Part shown: positions 26,484-36,300 of the stretch, piece by piece
How positions within the stretch are numbered: position 1 is the first letter of the stretch
Layout of the letters: each line of letters starts with the position of its first letter
Origin: a bacterium
Lineage (GTDB): Bacteria; Myxococcota_A; Bradymonadia; Bradymonadales; Bradymonadaceae
NCBI GenBank assembly: GCA_030427705.1
Contig: JAUIBR010000009.1
Location: 62,001-126,000 of the forward strand
DNA: 64,000 nucleotides
Direction of reading: 5' to 3'
The notes under the pieces: model-generated
Databases searched by the model: none
What the model was told of the DNA's origin: nothing
The model's input: only the letters and a program-made list of their open reading frames with translations
Made by a program: the position numbers and the translations under genes

Positions 26484-26601
26484 ATTCCCTTAAGGATGTC
26501 AATCCTCGGCATGATTTTTGGGGCTAAAAATTTCCGTGCCGTTCGGTAGTTAGGTATGATGGGGTCAAGTCCAAGGCTTATGCCCAATTGAGGGCCGGTC
26601 T

Positions 26602-26658
26602 AATGGAGGACGTTTTGTAGAGGTCGAATGAGGCCTTTACTGCAAGGAGCAGGGGCGT
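26602..26658 (+). promoter_or_regulatory. csrA leader with GGA motifs and ribosome site
   Basis: The leader contains GGA motifs in AATGGAGGA (26602-26610) and in AAGGAG (26644-26649). The latter is also the ribosome binding site, 9 nt before the csrA ATG. CsrA is known to bind GGA in leader loops, so autoregulation is plausible; the loops themselves were not verified by folding. A TATGAT at 26555-26560 could be a -10 box, but no good -35 was found. Confidence 0.35.
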
Positions 26659-26856
26659 ATGCTTACCCTCACCAGGAAGGTCGGAGAATCTATCAGAATC
26701 GGCGATGATATTGAGATCGTCGTGAAGGAGATTCGTAGAAATCAAGTCCGCATCGGAATCGTGGCTCCACGGGAAGTACCTATTTACCGTGAAGAGGTTT
26801 ACGAAAGTATGCAGACGGACTCCGACGACCAGGCGGACGAGACAGGAACCGAGTAA
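26659..26856 (+). CDS. csrA: Carbon storage regulator CsrA
   Basis: A 65-residue post-transcriptional regulator that binds GGA motifs in mRNA leaders as a dimer. The sequence starts MLTLTRKVGE, keeps Leu4 and Arg44, which contact RNA in the family, and has an acidic C-terminal tail (about residues 52-65). Its stop overlaps the start of the DUF4912 gene (TAATG), which in turn lies 5 nt before the GH57 branching enzyme. In other bacteria CsrA represses glycogen synthesis, so the linkage to a glycogen-type enzyme is suggestive. FliW was not seen in the window. Confidence 0.95.
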   Translation: MLTLTRKVGESIRIGDDIEIVVKEIRRNQVRIGIVAPREVPIYREEVYESMQTDSDDQADETGTE

Positions 26857-27374
26857 TGCCGCACGATTTGGTTGTGGCTCAGGGCCACGATCGAATCGTC
26901 ATCGTACCAAGGGACCCTGAGACCGCTTTCGTTTACTGGGAAATCACCGCAAACGGCGTGGCGCGATCCGGCGTCCGCACACTCGACCCACAATTTGAAC
27001 TTAGAATTCGCGTTCGAGACGACGAAGGCGAGCCCCATGTCGTGTTTCAAGCGAGCGTAAGCCGTTGGCTTGATGGCACTTTTGTGCCCTTTGGTGAACT
27101 AGGTGCAGTACACGATGCTGTGGTTGGGGTCGTGAACGGACGTGAGTTTGTACCCCTGGCAACATCCCAGATCGTCCGCGCTCCACGGTCTCGCGCGGGT
27201 CAAGAAGACGCCGAGTTTGTGTCGATCGAATTGGACGGTCGTGGAATTGAGCTAACGCCAGTAACACATGCAGTCGCTGACGTCGGTCAGTTCCACCCGT
27301 ATCTCCCAAACGATGAGCTCGACGACCGAGAAACCCAAGAGATTAAGCCGCTCAAAAAGTCTCCGGACACCTAA
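26856..27374 (+). CDS. DUF4912 domain protein
   Basis: A 172-residue soluble protein. The segment from about residue 13 (RIVIVPRDPETAFVYWEIT) is the hallmark of DUF4912, a small beta-sandwich thought to resemble carbohydrate-binding or cohesin-like folds. The C-terminal 50 residues are acidic and less ordered. It overlaps the csrA stop by one base (TAATG) and lies 5 nt before the GH57 gene. DUF4912 proteins are often found beside GH57 enzymes, so it may assist the branching enzyme. Confidence 0.8.
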   Translation: MPHDLVVAQGHDRIVIVPRDPETAFVYWEITANGVARSGVRTLDPQFELRIRVRDDEGEPHVVFQASVSRWLDGTFVPFGELGAVHDAVVGVVNGREFVPLATSQIVRAPRSRAGQEDAEFVSIELDGRGIELTPVTHAVADVGQFHPYLPNDELDDRETQEIKPLKKSPDT

Positions 27375-27379
27375 TACAC

Positions 27380-28972
27380 ATGCCGAATGGATTCATAAGC
27401 ATCGTACTCAACGCCCACCTGCCATTCATTCGGCAGCCCGATGGGCGCAAACACCTCGAAGAGACGTGGTTCTACGAAACCATGATCGAGTCGTACCTGC
27501 CGATCCTGCAGGTGCTGCGGCGACTTGATGACGCCGAAACTCCTGGAACTATCACGATCAGCCTGAGCGCACCGCTACTCGCGATGATGGCGGATCGTCG
27601 GCTGCTTGAGCGATTGGAGGAACACCTTGATCGCCTTGTCGAACTCACGGACGCTGAGGTTGGACGCAGACGAGATGACCCTGAGTTCGCGCACGCTGCA
27701 GAGTTCTACAAAGGGCGTATCGCCAGCGTTCGAGAGTTTTTCATTCACGACCTCGATCGCGATTTGATCCAAGAGTTCTCGCGGTTAGCAGAATCTGGAC
27801 GGATCGAACTCATCACGTCGACTGGGACGCATGCCCTCTTGCCTTTGATGCACTTGGTGTCGTCGAAGCGTGCTCAGGTAAAGGCATCCGTTGACTACTT
27901 TGAACTCTTGTTTGGCGATAAACCACGCGGCATGTGGCTCGCCGAATGTGCCTTTGCACCCGGTATCGACGGGCTACTCGCCGAACGTGGCGTGTTCTAC
28001 AGTTTCGTCGAAGGCAATGCGATCCAACACGCGGAATCGACGCCAATTTATGGCAACTATTCGCCGCTGGTGACCCCTGAAGGCGTTGTGTTCTTTGGCC
28101 GAGACGAGCTTGTTCGATCACAAATTTGGGATCCTGAGGGATATAGTTCCGACCCCATCTACCGCGATTTCGATCTCGATATTGTCACGGAATTGTCCGA
28201 CGACGAGGTGATCGATTTCACGATGCAAGATGGCTCGCTGGTATCCACAGGGCTCAAGTACTACGCGATTACGGGTACGGTCGGACCGGATGACAAACTG
28301 CCCTACAACCCTGAACGCGCTGCTGAGCGGGCATGGGAACACGCCCGCCACTTCGTTGAAGAACGCGCCGCACAGGTTCGCGCCGCTGCCGAGCGCATGG
28401 AAGACCGGCCTCCACACATTACCTGCCCGTTTGACGCGTCGTTCTTCGGTCATTGGTGGTTCGAAGGGCCGCAGTTCCTGGAAGGAATCTTCCATCACGC
28501 ACAGAAGCATCCTGAGCTGCAGTTCGGCTCGCCGATCGATTTCCTGCGTGAGGAGCCCATCCAGCAGCAGACGATGCCCGCGATCTCGACCTGGGGCGAA
28601 GACGGTTACTTCAAGATGTGGCTGGGTCCGCAAAACGCGTGGTTCTATCGATATCTGCACAACGCAGAGCTCACGATGCGTGAGCTGGTCGATGAGTTCG
28701 AAGGAGCGTCCGGCCAGCAAAGCCGCGCGCTGCGACAAGCCGCTCGTGAACTCATGTTGGCGCAATCTTCAGACTGGGCCTTCATCATTCGAACGAACGT
28801 CGACACCGAATACGCGATCGAGCGCGTAGAAAGTCACCTCTCGAACTTTCAGAACCTCACATCGCAGCTCCGAGACGACGCTATCGACGAGCAGTTTCTG
28901 ACGGACCTCGAAGCGACCAACAATATCTTCCCCGACCTCGATTGGCAGGCCTGGAAGGGCTCTGTTCGCTGA
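27380..28972 (+). CDS. GH57-family 1,4-alpha-glucan branching enzyme
   Basis: A 530-residue cytosolic glycoside hydrolase of family 57. Bacterial members of this size act as glycogen branching enzymes, forming alpha-1,6 branches. The N-terminal LNAHLPFIRQP, MWLAECAFAPG with the predicted nucleophile E189, and CPFDASFFGHWWFEGP with the acid/base D352 are all in place. The C-terminal helical part resembles the extra domain of branching enzymes. It is the last gene of the csrA-DUF4912-GH57 run. An alternative activity, such as 4-alpha-glucanotransferase, is less likely given the size and order. Confidence 0.88.
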   Translation: MPNGFISIVLNAHLPFIRQPDGRKHLEETWFYETMIESYLPILQVLRRLDDAETPGTITISLSAPLLAMMADRRLLERLEEHLDRLVELTDAEVGRRRDDPEFAHAAEFYKGRIASVREFFIHDLDRDLIQEFSRLAESGRIELITSTGTHALLPLMHLVSSKRAQVKASVDYFELLFGDKPRGMWLAECAFAPGIDGLLAERGVFYSFVEGNAIQHAESTPIYGNYSPLVTPEGVVFFGRDELVRSQIWDPEGYSSDPIYRDFDLDIVTELSDDEVIDFTMQDGSLVSTGLKYYAITGTVGPDDKLPYNPERAAERAWEHARHFVEERAAQVRAAAERMEDRPPHITCPFDASFFGHWWFEGPQFLEGIFHHAQKHPELQFGSPIDFLREEPIQQQTMPAISTWGEDGYFKMWLGPQNAWFYRYLHNAELTMRELVDEFEGASGQQSRALRQAARELMLAQSSDWAFIIRTNVDTEYAIERVESHLSNFQNLTSQLRDDAIDEQFLTDLEATNNIFPDLDWQAWKGSVR

Positions 28973-29006
28973 TCCAGTTGCCCCTGAGCCCTAATTGGTT
29001 CTAGAG

Positions 29007-29032
29007 TTCGCCCTCAATTTCCGAAGGGCGAA
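29007..29032 (+). promoter_or_regulatory. Hairpin that could mask the ribosome site of the Asn-linker lipoprotein
   Basis: TTCGCCCT (29007-29014) pairs perfectly with AGGGCGAA (29025-29032) around a 10-nt loop. The right arm contains the AAGGG ribosome-site candidate, 6 nt before the ATG at 29035. The hairpin could control translation, or be an inefficient terminator for the branching enzyme gene; no T-tract follows. Confidence 0.45.
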
Positions 29033-29034
29033 TC

Positions 29035-30009
29035 ATGAAACTTCTGACGACCATATTGCTGCTCTCATTGCTGACGGCCTGCTCCGATGACGGCGACAGC
29101 AACAACTCCAACAACGCCAACAACGTTAACAACGCCAACAATGTTGATAACGGCAATAACGGCAACAATTCGAACAATGCCAACAACGTTAACAACGTCA
29201 ATAACGGCAACAATTCGAACAACGCCAACAACAGCAACAATCAGAACAACATGAACGACATGGGCGCGGATATGCCCATGCCCATCGTCGAAATGGAACC
29301 CAATGGCGGCTCAACGCTCGATGAGGTGAATGACGGCGAGGTGGATCGCGAGATTCAGGGCTCCATTCAAGATGCTGGCGATGCAGACGTCTTCAAATTC
29401 ACATTCGACTCCGGGTCGGTGTACCACGTCACCGTGGTTCCCAGCGGAGATCTCCAGCCACACGTAACCGTTTTTGACGCCGGGCGTCGTGGTGACGATG
29501 CCGGCGAAGACTACGTGAAGATCGTGCGCACGGCCGCCCTGGCTCAAGCCGAGATGGACTTCATCGCGATGGGTGCTGGCGATCACTTCATCGCGATCCG
29601 CGACGCGCGGACGGTCGATGGAACAGCGACAGGTGGCGCAGGGTTCGACTACACACTGCACGTCACGGAAGTTCCGATGGCCGACCGCATTCGGGGAATG
29701 CTCCAAGACGGATCGAGTGTTTCGGGCAACCTTGGCAGTATTGGTGGTTTGGACCTTTACCAGGTCACAGGCACCGAAAATCAAGACGTTCGCATCACAC
29801 TGACGTCGCAGGGAACAATGGATGCCCGGCTCTACATGATTGCCGAGACCACCGGAGATTGGGTCATGCGCAACGACAACGCTAATGGCGCGGACCCAGA
29901 ACTCGACGCATTCTTCCCACTCAGCGGACCTATGTTGGTGGTCGTTGAACAGATTGGTGAAGATGCAACAGGCTTTGACTACACGCTCATTATGCGGCTT
30001 GGACAATAG
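29035..30009 (+). CDS. Lipoprotein with Asn-rich linker and pre-peptidase C-terminal-like domains
   Basis: A 324-residue lipoprotein with lipobox LLTAC (Cys16). Residues about 22-75 are Asn-Asn-X repeats, passing into a Met/Asp-rich patch (NDMGADMPMP). Two beta domains follow, each resembling the bacterial pre-peptidase C-terminal domain: DADVFKFTFDSGSVYHV and GLDLYQVTGTENQDVRI both begin the typical D-x-D-x-Y/F motif. It is probably secreted or surface-bound; ligand unknown. The M1 peptidase gene starts 9 nt downstream, so both may be cotranscribed. Confidence 0.75.
   Translation: MKLLTTILLLSLLTACSDDGDSNNSNNANNVNNANNVDNGNNGNNSNNANNVNNVNNGNNSNNANNSNNQNNMNDMGADMPMPIVEMEPNGGSTLDEVNDGEVDREIQGSIQDAGDADVFKFTFDSGSVYHVTVVPSGDLQPHVTVFDAGRRGDDAGEDYVKIVRTAALAQAEMDFIAMGAGDHFIAIRDARTVDGTATGGAGFDYTLHVTEVPMADRIRGMLQDGSSVSGNLGSIGGLDLYQVTGTENQDVRITLTSQGTMDARLYMIAETTGDWVMRNDNANGADPELDAFFPLSGPMLVVVEQIGEDATGFDYTLIMRLGQ
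29098..29250 (+). repeat. 9-bp-type tandem repeat encoding the Asn-Asn-X linker
   Basis: AACAACGTT/GCC/TCC-like 9-mers repeat about 17 times (Asn-Asn followed by Val, Ala, Ser or Gly). The pattern matches the repeats in the Kelch and propeller lipoproteins on the other strand but is more diverged. Confidence 0.85.
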
Positions 30010-30018
30010 GAACTTACT

Positions 30019-32538
30019 GTGCCAATTATTGACAACAATAACTATCGTGATGCCATCGAAGGTTTCTCAAGTGCCCATGCCTCGGCCCACTATGCGCCGC
30101 ATCTAGAGCTTGAACCAGAGCATCTTCATATTCGTGTGACCCTGGACATTCCGAAGCGAAGCGCATCGTTAAACAACACGTTGCGTGTGCAGAGTCGCCG
30201 CGACGGAGCTCAGTCAATCGAGCTCGACGGGGTTGCACTTGGGTCACTGAGTGTTTCATCGGCCAACCCACTGACCTGGCAATATGACGGCGAGAAGATC
30301 CGCATCACGTTCGACGATGGCCTCCAAAAAGGGGAGACCGCCGACATCCAATTGTCCTATGACGTCATAAATCCGCGGGCCGGGCTGTACTTCCATCCCC
30401 GCACCGGGGGCGACCGCGAAGGATATTGGGTCGCAACCGACCATGAAACTGAGCGCGCCCGACACTGGCTGGCATGTGTTGACCATCCGAACGTACGTAC
30501 CAAAGTCCGCTTTGAAATCACGGCAGAAGCCGAACTCACCGCTCTGGCCAACGGCGCCTTTGTTGAAGAGAACATTCAGGGTGATTTGAAGACGACAGTG
30601 TGGTCACAAGAGGACTTCGTCTGCCCGTCGTACCTTGTCTGCATAGCGGTAGGCCGGTTCGCGGAGTTCGACGATGGTGAGTTCCGCGGGAAGCCGCTCA
30701 AATACTACGCGGCCGACTACACCGACCCCGCTGATTTGGAGCGCTCGTTCGGCCGAACGGGTGAGATGCTGGAATGGATGACCGCGCGTCTTGGCGTCGA
30801 TTTTCCATTCGCGAAGTACTACCAGTTCGCCCTCCCGGGGATTGGTGGTGCAATGGAGAATATCTCGCTCGTCAGCTGGGACGAGATCTTCGTCCTCGAC
30901 CAAGATTTGGCGCACGAATGGACTTGGCTTTTGGACCAAATCAATGTCCACGAGATGGGGCACGTGTATTTCGGTGACGCTGTGGTCTGCCGCGACTTCG
31001 CGCATGTCTGGCTCAAAGAGAGTTGGGCAACCTATATCGAGACCTGCTGGCTCGAGGACAAGCGCGGCGAGGACGAGTGGAAGTACGACTTCTACCGAAA
31101 TGCGCACGCATATTTTAGTGAGGCGGACGGCGTGTATTCACGCCCGATTGTGACCCGACACTTCGATTCGTCGTGGGATATGTTCGACCGCCACCTGTAC
31201 CCTGGTGGCGCCTGCCGACTCCACACGCTGCGCGCGCAATTGGGCGACGATGTATTCTGGCCGGCGGTCACCGACTACCTGGACACCTATATGGGCGAAG
31301 TCGTCGAGACCGATGATTTCCGTCGTATCATGGAGAAGCACAGCGGGGAGTCGTTGGCTCAGTTCTTCGACCAGTGGTTTAAAACGGCTGGCTATCCTGA
31401 CCTCAAGGTGGGCTTCAGTTGGAATGCGAAGGCCAAGCAGGCCACGTTCAGCATTGAGCAGAAACAAGCAAAAGACGGCCATACCTTCGAGTTCGACTTC
31501 GACCTCGCCTGGTATATCGCCGGCAAACGTCACACTCGAACCGTGTCTATCCACCGCGCCGAACATGAATTTGTGGTCGACTGCGAGTCGGATCCCGACA
31601 TGGTGCGAGTCGACCCGGACTGTAAAGTGCTGCACAAACTTGAGTTCAATCCAGGCGATGGAAAACTCAAACATCAGCTGCAGAACGCAGATGTACTTGG
31701 CCAAATCTATGCGGCTCGAGAGCTCGCGAAGACTGGGAAACGCGAGAACATTCAGGCGATTCGGGACGCGTTCGACCGGGCGAGTTTCTGGGGCGTGCGC
31801 TCAGAATGGGCTAAGTCCCTGGCGGACAACCCGACGCAAGATGCTCTTGATGGGCTCGCCGAGTTTGTCACAAAGGAGACCGACCCACTGGCGCTACAGG
31901 ATGTAATGTTGCGATGTATCGGGCTGCGCGACAAAGGTCTGGCCAACGCGATTGCCTCGAAACTAGATGGGTTGTCCTATCCATGGGCGGTCGGACGTGG
32001 CCAACACGCCCTTGGACGTCAGCGCGACTCAGACTTCACGTCAATCTTGCATGAGGGCGCTCTGAACAAAGGCATTCACGGCATCGCGCAGATGGGCGCA
32101 GTTCAAGGACTGGCGCAAACCTTGGATTCGAGTGCGATTGAAACTGTTCAAGCGGTGCTTGATGACCGAACCAGCGCACTTCGTCTTCGCGCCGCGGCCG
32201 CAGTCGCGCTTGGTGCCTTGGCTAAATACGCTGAGTTAAGCACGCAAGAGGCGGTGAAAGACCGGCTGACACTCGGGTTGCGTGATGACCAGCAGAGTGT
32301 CGCCAAAGCTTGCGCCGACGGGCTCATCACCATGCATGCGACCTCGTCGCGGGCAGCCATAGAGGCGTTCGCAGCTACGTTGCCGCACCAAGATCAGGTC
32401 TCGTTGTCACGCTCCCTGAAGTCCATCAGCGACCCGAAGAAGCACGTTCTGGAGCTGACCAAAACGGTCGATTCGCTGACCGAGAAGCTTCGTAAGCTCG
32501 AAAGTCGTCTTGCGAAGCTTGAGGACAAGGATAGCTGA
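30019..32538 (+). CDS. M1-family metallo-aminopeptidase with HEAT-like C-terminal region
   Basis: An 839-residue zinc peptidase of the M1 family. The exopeptidase motif GAMEN is at 277-281 and the zinc site HEMGH at 311-315 with Glu334 completes HExxH-x18-E. No signal peptide is seen, so it is likely cytosolic. The C-terminal region (about 560-810) contains alanine-rich helical hairpins resembling HEAT repeats, and a coiled coil ends the protein. GTG is the start. Its stop overlaps the start of the MBL gene (TGATG), so the two are coupled. Confidence 0.88.
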   Translation: MPIIDNNNYRDAIEGFSSAHASAHYAPHLELEPEHLHIRVTLDIPKRSASLNNTLRVQSRRDGAQSIELDGVALGSLSVSSANPLTWQYDGEKIRITFDDGLQKGETADIQLSYDVINPRAGLYFHPRTGGDREGYWVATDHETERARHWLACVDHPNVRTKVRFEITAEAELTALANGAFVEENIQGDLKTTVWSQEDFVCPSYLVCIAVGRFAEFDDGEFRGKPLKYYAADYTDPADLERSFGRTGEMLEWMTARLGVDFPFAKYYQFALPGIGGAMENISLVSWDEIFVLDQDLAHEWTWLLDQINVHEMGHVYFGDAVVCRDFAHVWLKESWATYIETCWLEDKRGEDEWKYDFYRNAHAYFSEADGVYSRPIVTRHFDSSWDMFDRHLYPGGACRLHTLRAQLGDDVFWPAVTDYLDTYMGEVVETDDFRRIMEKHSGESLAQFFDQWFKTAGYPDLKVGFSWNAKAKQATFSIEQKQAKDGHTFEFDFDLAWYIAGKRHTRTVSIHRAEHEFVVDCESDPDMVRVDPDCKVLHKLEFNPGDGKLKHQLQNADVLGQIYAARELAKTGKRENIQAIRDAFDRASFWGVRSEWAKSLADNPTQDALDGLAEFVTKETDPLALQDVMLRCIGLRDKGLANAIASKLDGLSYPWAVGRGQHALGRQRDSDFTSILHEGALNKGIHGIAQMGAVQGLAQTLDSSAIETVQAVLDDRTSALRLRAAAAVALGALAKYAELSTQEAVKDRLTLGLRDDQQSVAKACADGLITMHATSSRAAIEAFAATLPHQDQVSLSRSLKSISDPKKHVLELTKTVDSLTEKLRKLESRLAKLEDKDS

Positions 32539-33284
32539 TGGAGGTCATGTTCAATGGGGTTGGTGATGCGTTCTCTACCAAGCACTGGGGCACGTCATTT
32601 GTGCTCCGGGATCCAACGGGTTTCACGCTGGCTATCGACTGCCCCGACAGCTACCGCAGGGCACTGGAAACCAATGGATTTACGACAGAATCTGGCACCT
32701 TAACGGTCGACGATCTGGATGCGTTGTACCTCACTCACCTCCACGGCGACCATGTAAATGGGTTGGAAATGACGCTGGCCTATCGGATGTTTGTCAGCAA
32801 GAAACCCCTTAAAGTCTACACGACACCTGAAGCTGCACAGCTTTTGTGGTCTCACCGTTTAGCGCCTTCACTGGGTGCAATCTGGGATGGGACGCAACAC
32901 CTCAAGACAGATTTTGGCACGTTTGGGGAGCTGCATGAAATTGAGTGGGGAGCACCGACAGAGATCGGGCCATTTACGCTGACGACTCGAAAAACGGTTC
33001 ATCACATTCCAACATCCGCGATCCGAATCACGGACTCGGCGGGAGCAATACTATCGTATTCTTGTGACACAGCGTTCGATCCGGAGTTGATTTCGTGGCT
33101 ATCAGACTGCGACTTATTGATCCATGAATCGGCGCATGGGCCAGCACACACGCCACTTTCCGCGCTTGAAGGTTTATCAGCGGAGCTTCGTGAGAAGATG
33201 GTCGTTGTGCACTACCCTGATGAGCTACATCAAAATCACACAATTCTCAGACTCGGTGTCGAGGGCGAAACGTTTGTAATTTAG
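32538..33284 (+). CDS. Metallo-beta-lactamase-fold hydrolase
   Basis: A 248-residue MBL-fold protein. HLHGDH at 67-72 is the metal-binding motif, and the later YSCDT (Asp) and HESAHG (His) fit ligands of RNase Z/PhnP-like single-domain hydrolases. Substrate is unknown; the shape resembles RNase Z or cyclic-phosphodiesterase relatives. It starts within the stop codon of the M1 peptidase gene, pointing to coupled translation. Confidence 0.8.
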   Translation: MEVMFNGVGDAFSTKHWGTSFVLRDPTGFTLAIDCPDSYRRALETNGFTTESGTLTVDDLDALYLTHLHGDHVNGLEMTLAYRMFVSKKPLKVYTTPEAAQLLWSHRLAPSLGAIWDGTQHLKTDFGTFGELHEIEWGAPTEIGPFTLTTRKTVHHIPTSAIRITDSAGAILSYSCDTAFDPELISWLSDCDLLIHESAHGPAHTPLSALEGLSAELREKMVVVHYPDELHQNHTILRLGVEGETFVI

Positions 33285-33321
33285 CGGTCGAAAGCGGGTT
33301 TATTTTGACCGTTTCCAATGG

Positions 33322-36300
33322 TTGCTGATAGTCTCGCTAAAGACGAAATCGGTACCAATTGGAGGTGTGAGGAGGGGTCCCCACACACTGAATTTGACGC
33401 AGGAAAGCGGCAACAACCTTGGGTTGGGTTGGACGTCTAGCGAGGTGACAGAGTTCATCCAAGCGACGTTTAGTCGAGATATCGTGCTCGAGTGCTTACT
33501 CGGACACGCTGCGGAGTTCTTTACCAAACGCATGGTTCTAGTCGTTGGGCGAGCCGCTGTTCAGCCACATATGGTGTCGGACTGGCCTGAGTTAGAAGAC
33601 CGCGACATCGATGAGTTGCGCACCCACCGCAGCGAAATGCCTGCGGACGCCGCAGTCATGGCGCAGGAGACCCTGACTGGCATGCCTAGTGACATGGGAT
33701 TGGGTCAACTATTCGAAGACCTTGAGATTGAGGAAACCGACAAGTTCTGCGCGATTCCGCTACCGATATCGCGACGAACCGCGGTGTTGCTGCTTGGACA
33801 ACTTCGTGAAGGAGTTGACGTCATCCCACTCGAGGCGGTCTCGTTTGAATGTGCGGAGCAGCTAGAGACCCTCATCAAGATGACCAAGTCGGGGTCGCTA
33901 CCACCAAAGGACCAACGGGTTCCTGCGGTTCCTGAGTCTGTGCTCGCACGCCAATCTGAGCCTGAGCCTGAACCAGAGCCAGAGCCAGAGCAAGAACCCG
34001 CGCCGGTTGATGAGGCCAAATACGACGCAATTGTCTCGGCGTTGACGGACGACGACGAGCCAGAGCCTGCGGACGAGAGCGCTGAAAACGTCAGCCCTGC
34101 GTTTGATGAGCTCGACGATCAGGAGCTCGACGAATCGAGCGATGCTGAGCTCGAGGCTGAAATCGAGGATGCACTCTCGCAGGTTTCGCAAGTGTCTGAG
34201 GCAGTTGATGGAACCGAACTCCTTAGCGAGGGTGACGTCGAACTTGTGGAAGACTCCGAAGACGAGCCTTCTTCGCCGCCAGGAATTCCTCCATTACCCG
34301 ATGTAGAGGAACCCACGTCTGACGCACCTTCAGGGCTCGAGGCTGAGTCGTCGAATCCGCAAACAATGATCTCTCCACCTGGGTTCCGGGCTGACGAGAA
34401 ATCCCCGCGCGAGACCGACGAAATCGACGTGAGCGACATCTCAGGTTCACCACGAATCTCCATGGGAGCAGCGTCTTCAGCAGCTGAAGACATCGGTGCT
34501 CCCCCGCAACTCAACCGAATTGACGAAGAGGACGAACCCCCGGCTCCGCCAGTCGCGTCCTCCAGTGCCACGATGTTCGGCATTCCCGTCAACGAGGATA
34601 TGTTCAAGGACGATCCACCTCCTCCGGAACCGCAAGGCAACGCCAACGCCACGATGTTTGGGTTGAACTTCAGCGACATTCAGGCGGCGGTACAACGTGA
34701 AGACAAACCTGAAGAGGCCCCCGAACCATCCGAGGCGTCCGAACCTTCTGCACCGTCTGAAGCGTCTGAGGCGTCCGAACCATCAGTAGCTTCTGAACCA
34801 TCAGCGGCTTCTGAACCATCAGTAGCTTCTGAAGCGTCTGAAGCGTCCGAAGCGGACGAATCAGACAGCACACCGGATGCCTCCGATTCTGCACCAGTTC
34901 CCTCAATCACGTCTTCCGGTGGCGATCCCGACGATAGCTTCGCGCCGTTTGGCGACCTGAAGGCCGATTCCGTGGTGTCCAGCACGGCTGACGACCGCGA
35001 CGAACCCGTAGGATTCGAGGAGCCTTCGGAAGCGCCGCCTGCGGACTTCGCGGCTGCGCCTGATTCAGAACCCGAGCCCATCTCGGAAGGCGCGATGTCT
35101 TCGGTGGTCGTGAGTGACAGACCGAATGAACCCGCCGACGTCGATGTTCAGGAACCATCCATCGTAGAAGCCAGCGAGGCTTCGCATACCTTGATCGGGG
35201 GGATCGCGGCTCAGGCCGAGATCATGAGCGCCGCCATCAATTCATCGGACCTAAAGGCGAGTTCGCCAGCTGGCTCCACGATGCAAGGTGGAATCGAAGC
35301 GCCAGACCTTTCCGAAAAACCAGAACAAGAGTCGACGGGCTTTATACCAGGCGCACTCATCCTCAAGCCTCGGCGCAAGAAGAAGCGAACGAAGACCTTC
35401 ACGGAGCCTCCGCCACAGCGTGAGAATCCCAATGCCACGATGCGGGGCACCGGAGAGCCAATCGCAGCGCCTCCGAAACCACCTGAACGGCAAGCCGGAG
35501 CGGACTCCAGCAATGTCGAAGAGGTCCCCGTTGCTCTCTCGCAAGAGAAGTCGAGCAACACCATGATGGGCATGCAGTGGAAGCCTGAGCCCGAGGATGA
35601 ACGACCATCCGTTGACGATGCTTGGCTAGATTACTTCAGTGCCGCTGAGGATGACGCCATTCCAAAGTCTCGTCAGACCATGCAGATGGAACCCGAGCCA
35701 AGCGAAGTCGAGGTTGTTCCGCCGGACAGCGGAGTCGGTGAAGATAGCCCTCGCACACTTCCACCGGAAGCGCTTGAATTGATTCTAGAGTCTGGGCCAA
35801 TCGCCTTGGATCTCGAAGACGCGTTCAATCAACTCGATGACCGCGACAAGAAGATTGCGTTTGGTGCCGTTGATGAGGTCGTCAGTGGTGGAGAGGTCGT
35901 TCTCAGCGTCCTAGGCTCCATGTTCCCTGGCCGCTTGTTCATTGACCGGTACCAACACACCGTCGACTCCATGCCGGATGTTTCCGAGCACGGTCCAGTG
36001 CTTGCTGCATTGGTGCGACTCGGTGAGGCAGCCGCCGATGTGGTTATCAAACACCTCAACGATTCCAGCATCGAAAGCCGATTCTACGCGACGTTCCTTT
36101 TGACGCGGCTTCCCGCACAAGAAGCCTTGCCGATCGTAGTCGAGCGGTTGTTCGACAAAGACGCTCAGATTCGAGACGTCGCGAAAGGCATCCTCAAAAC
36201 CTACCATCTTACGACAGGCTTTGACGCCATTTTGGAAGTGTTGCGTGAGGAGATTGAGCTCGCACAAGAAGACAAGCGCGTCGAAAGCAGTGCGGACCTG

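Noticed and set aside
26500-26600. Sigma-54 or FliA promoter for csrA
   Set aside because: GGCATG-like and TAAAAATT fragments are present, but the spacing and second elements of either consensus do not fit.
34119-35081. Ser-rich frames on the minus strand opposite the acidic protein
   Set aside because: They mirror the Ser/Glu/Pro-rich coding repeats of the plus-strand gene and have no start or ribosome site of their own.
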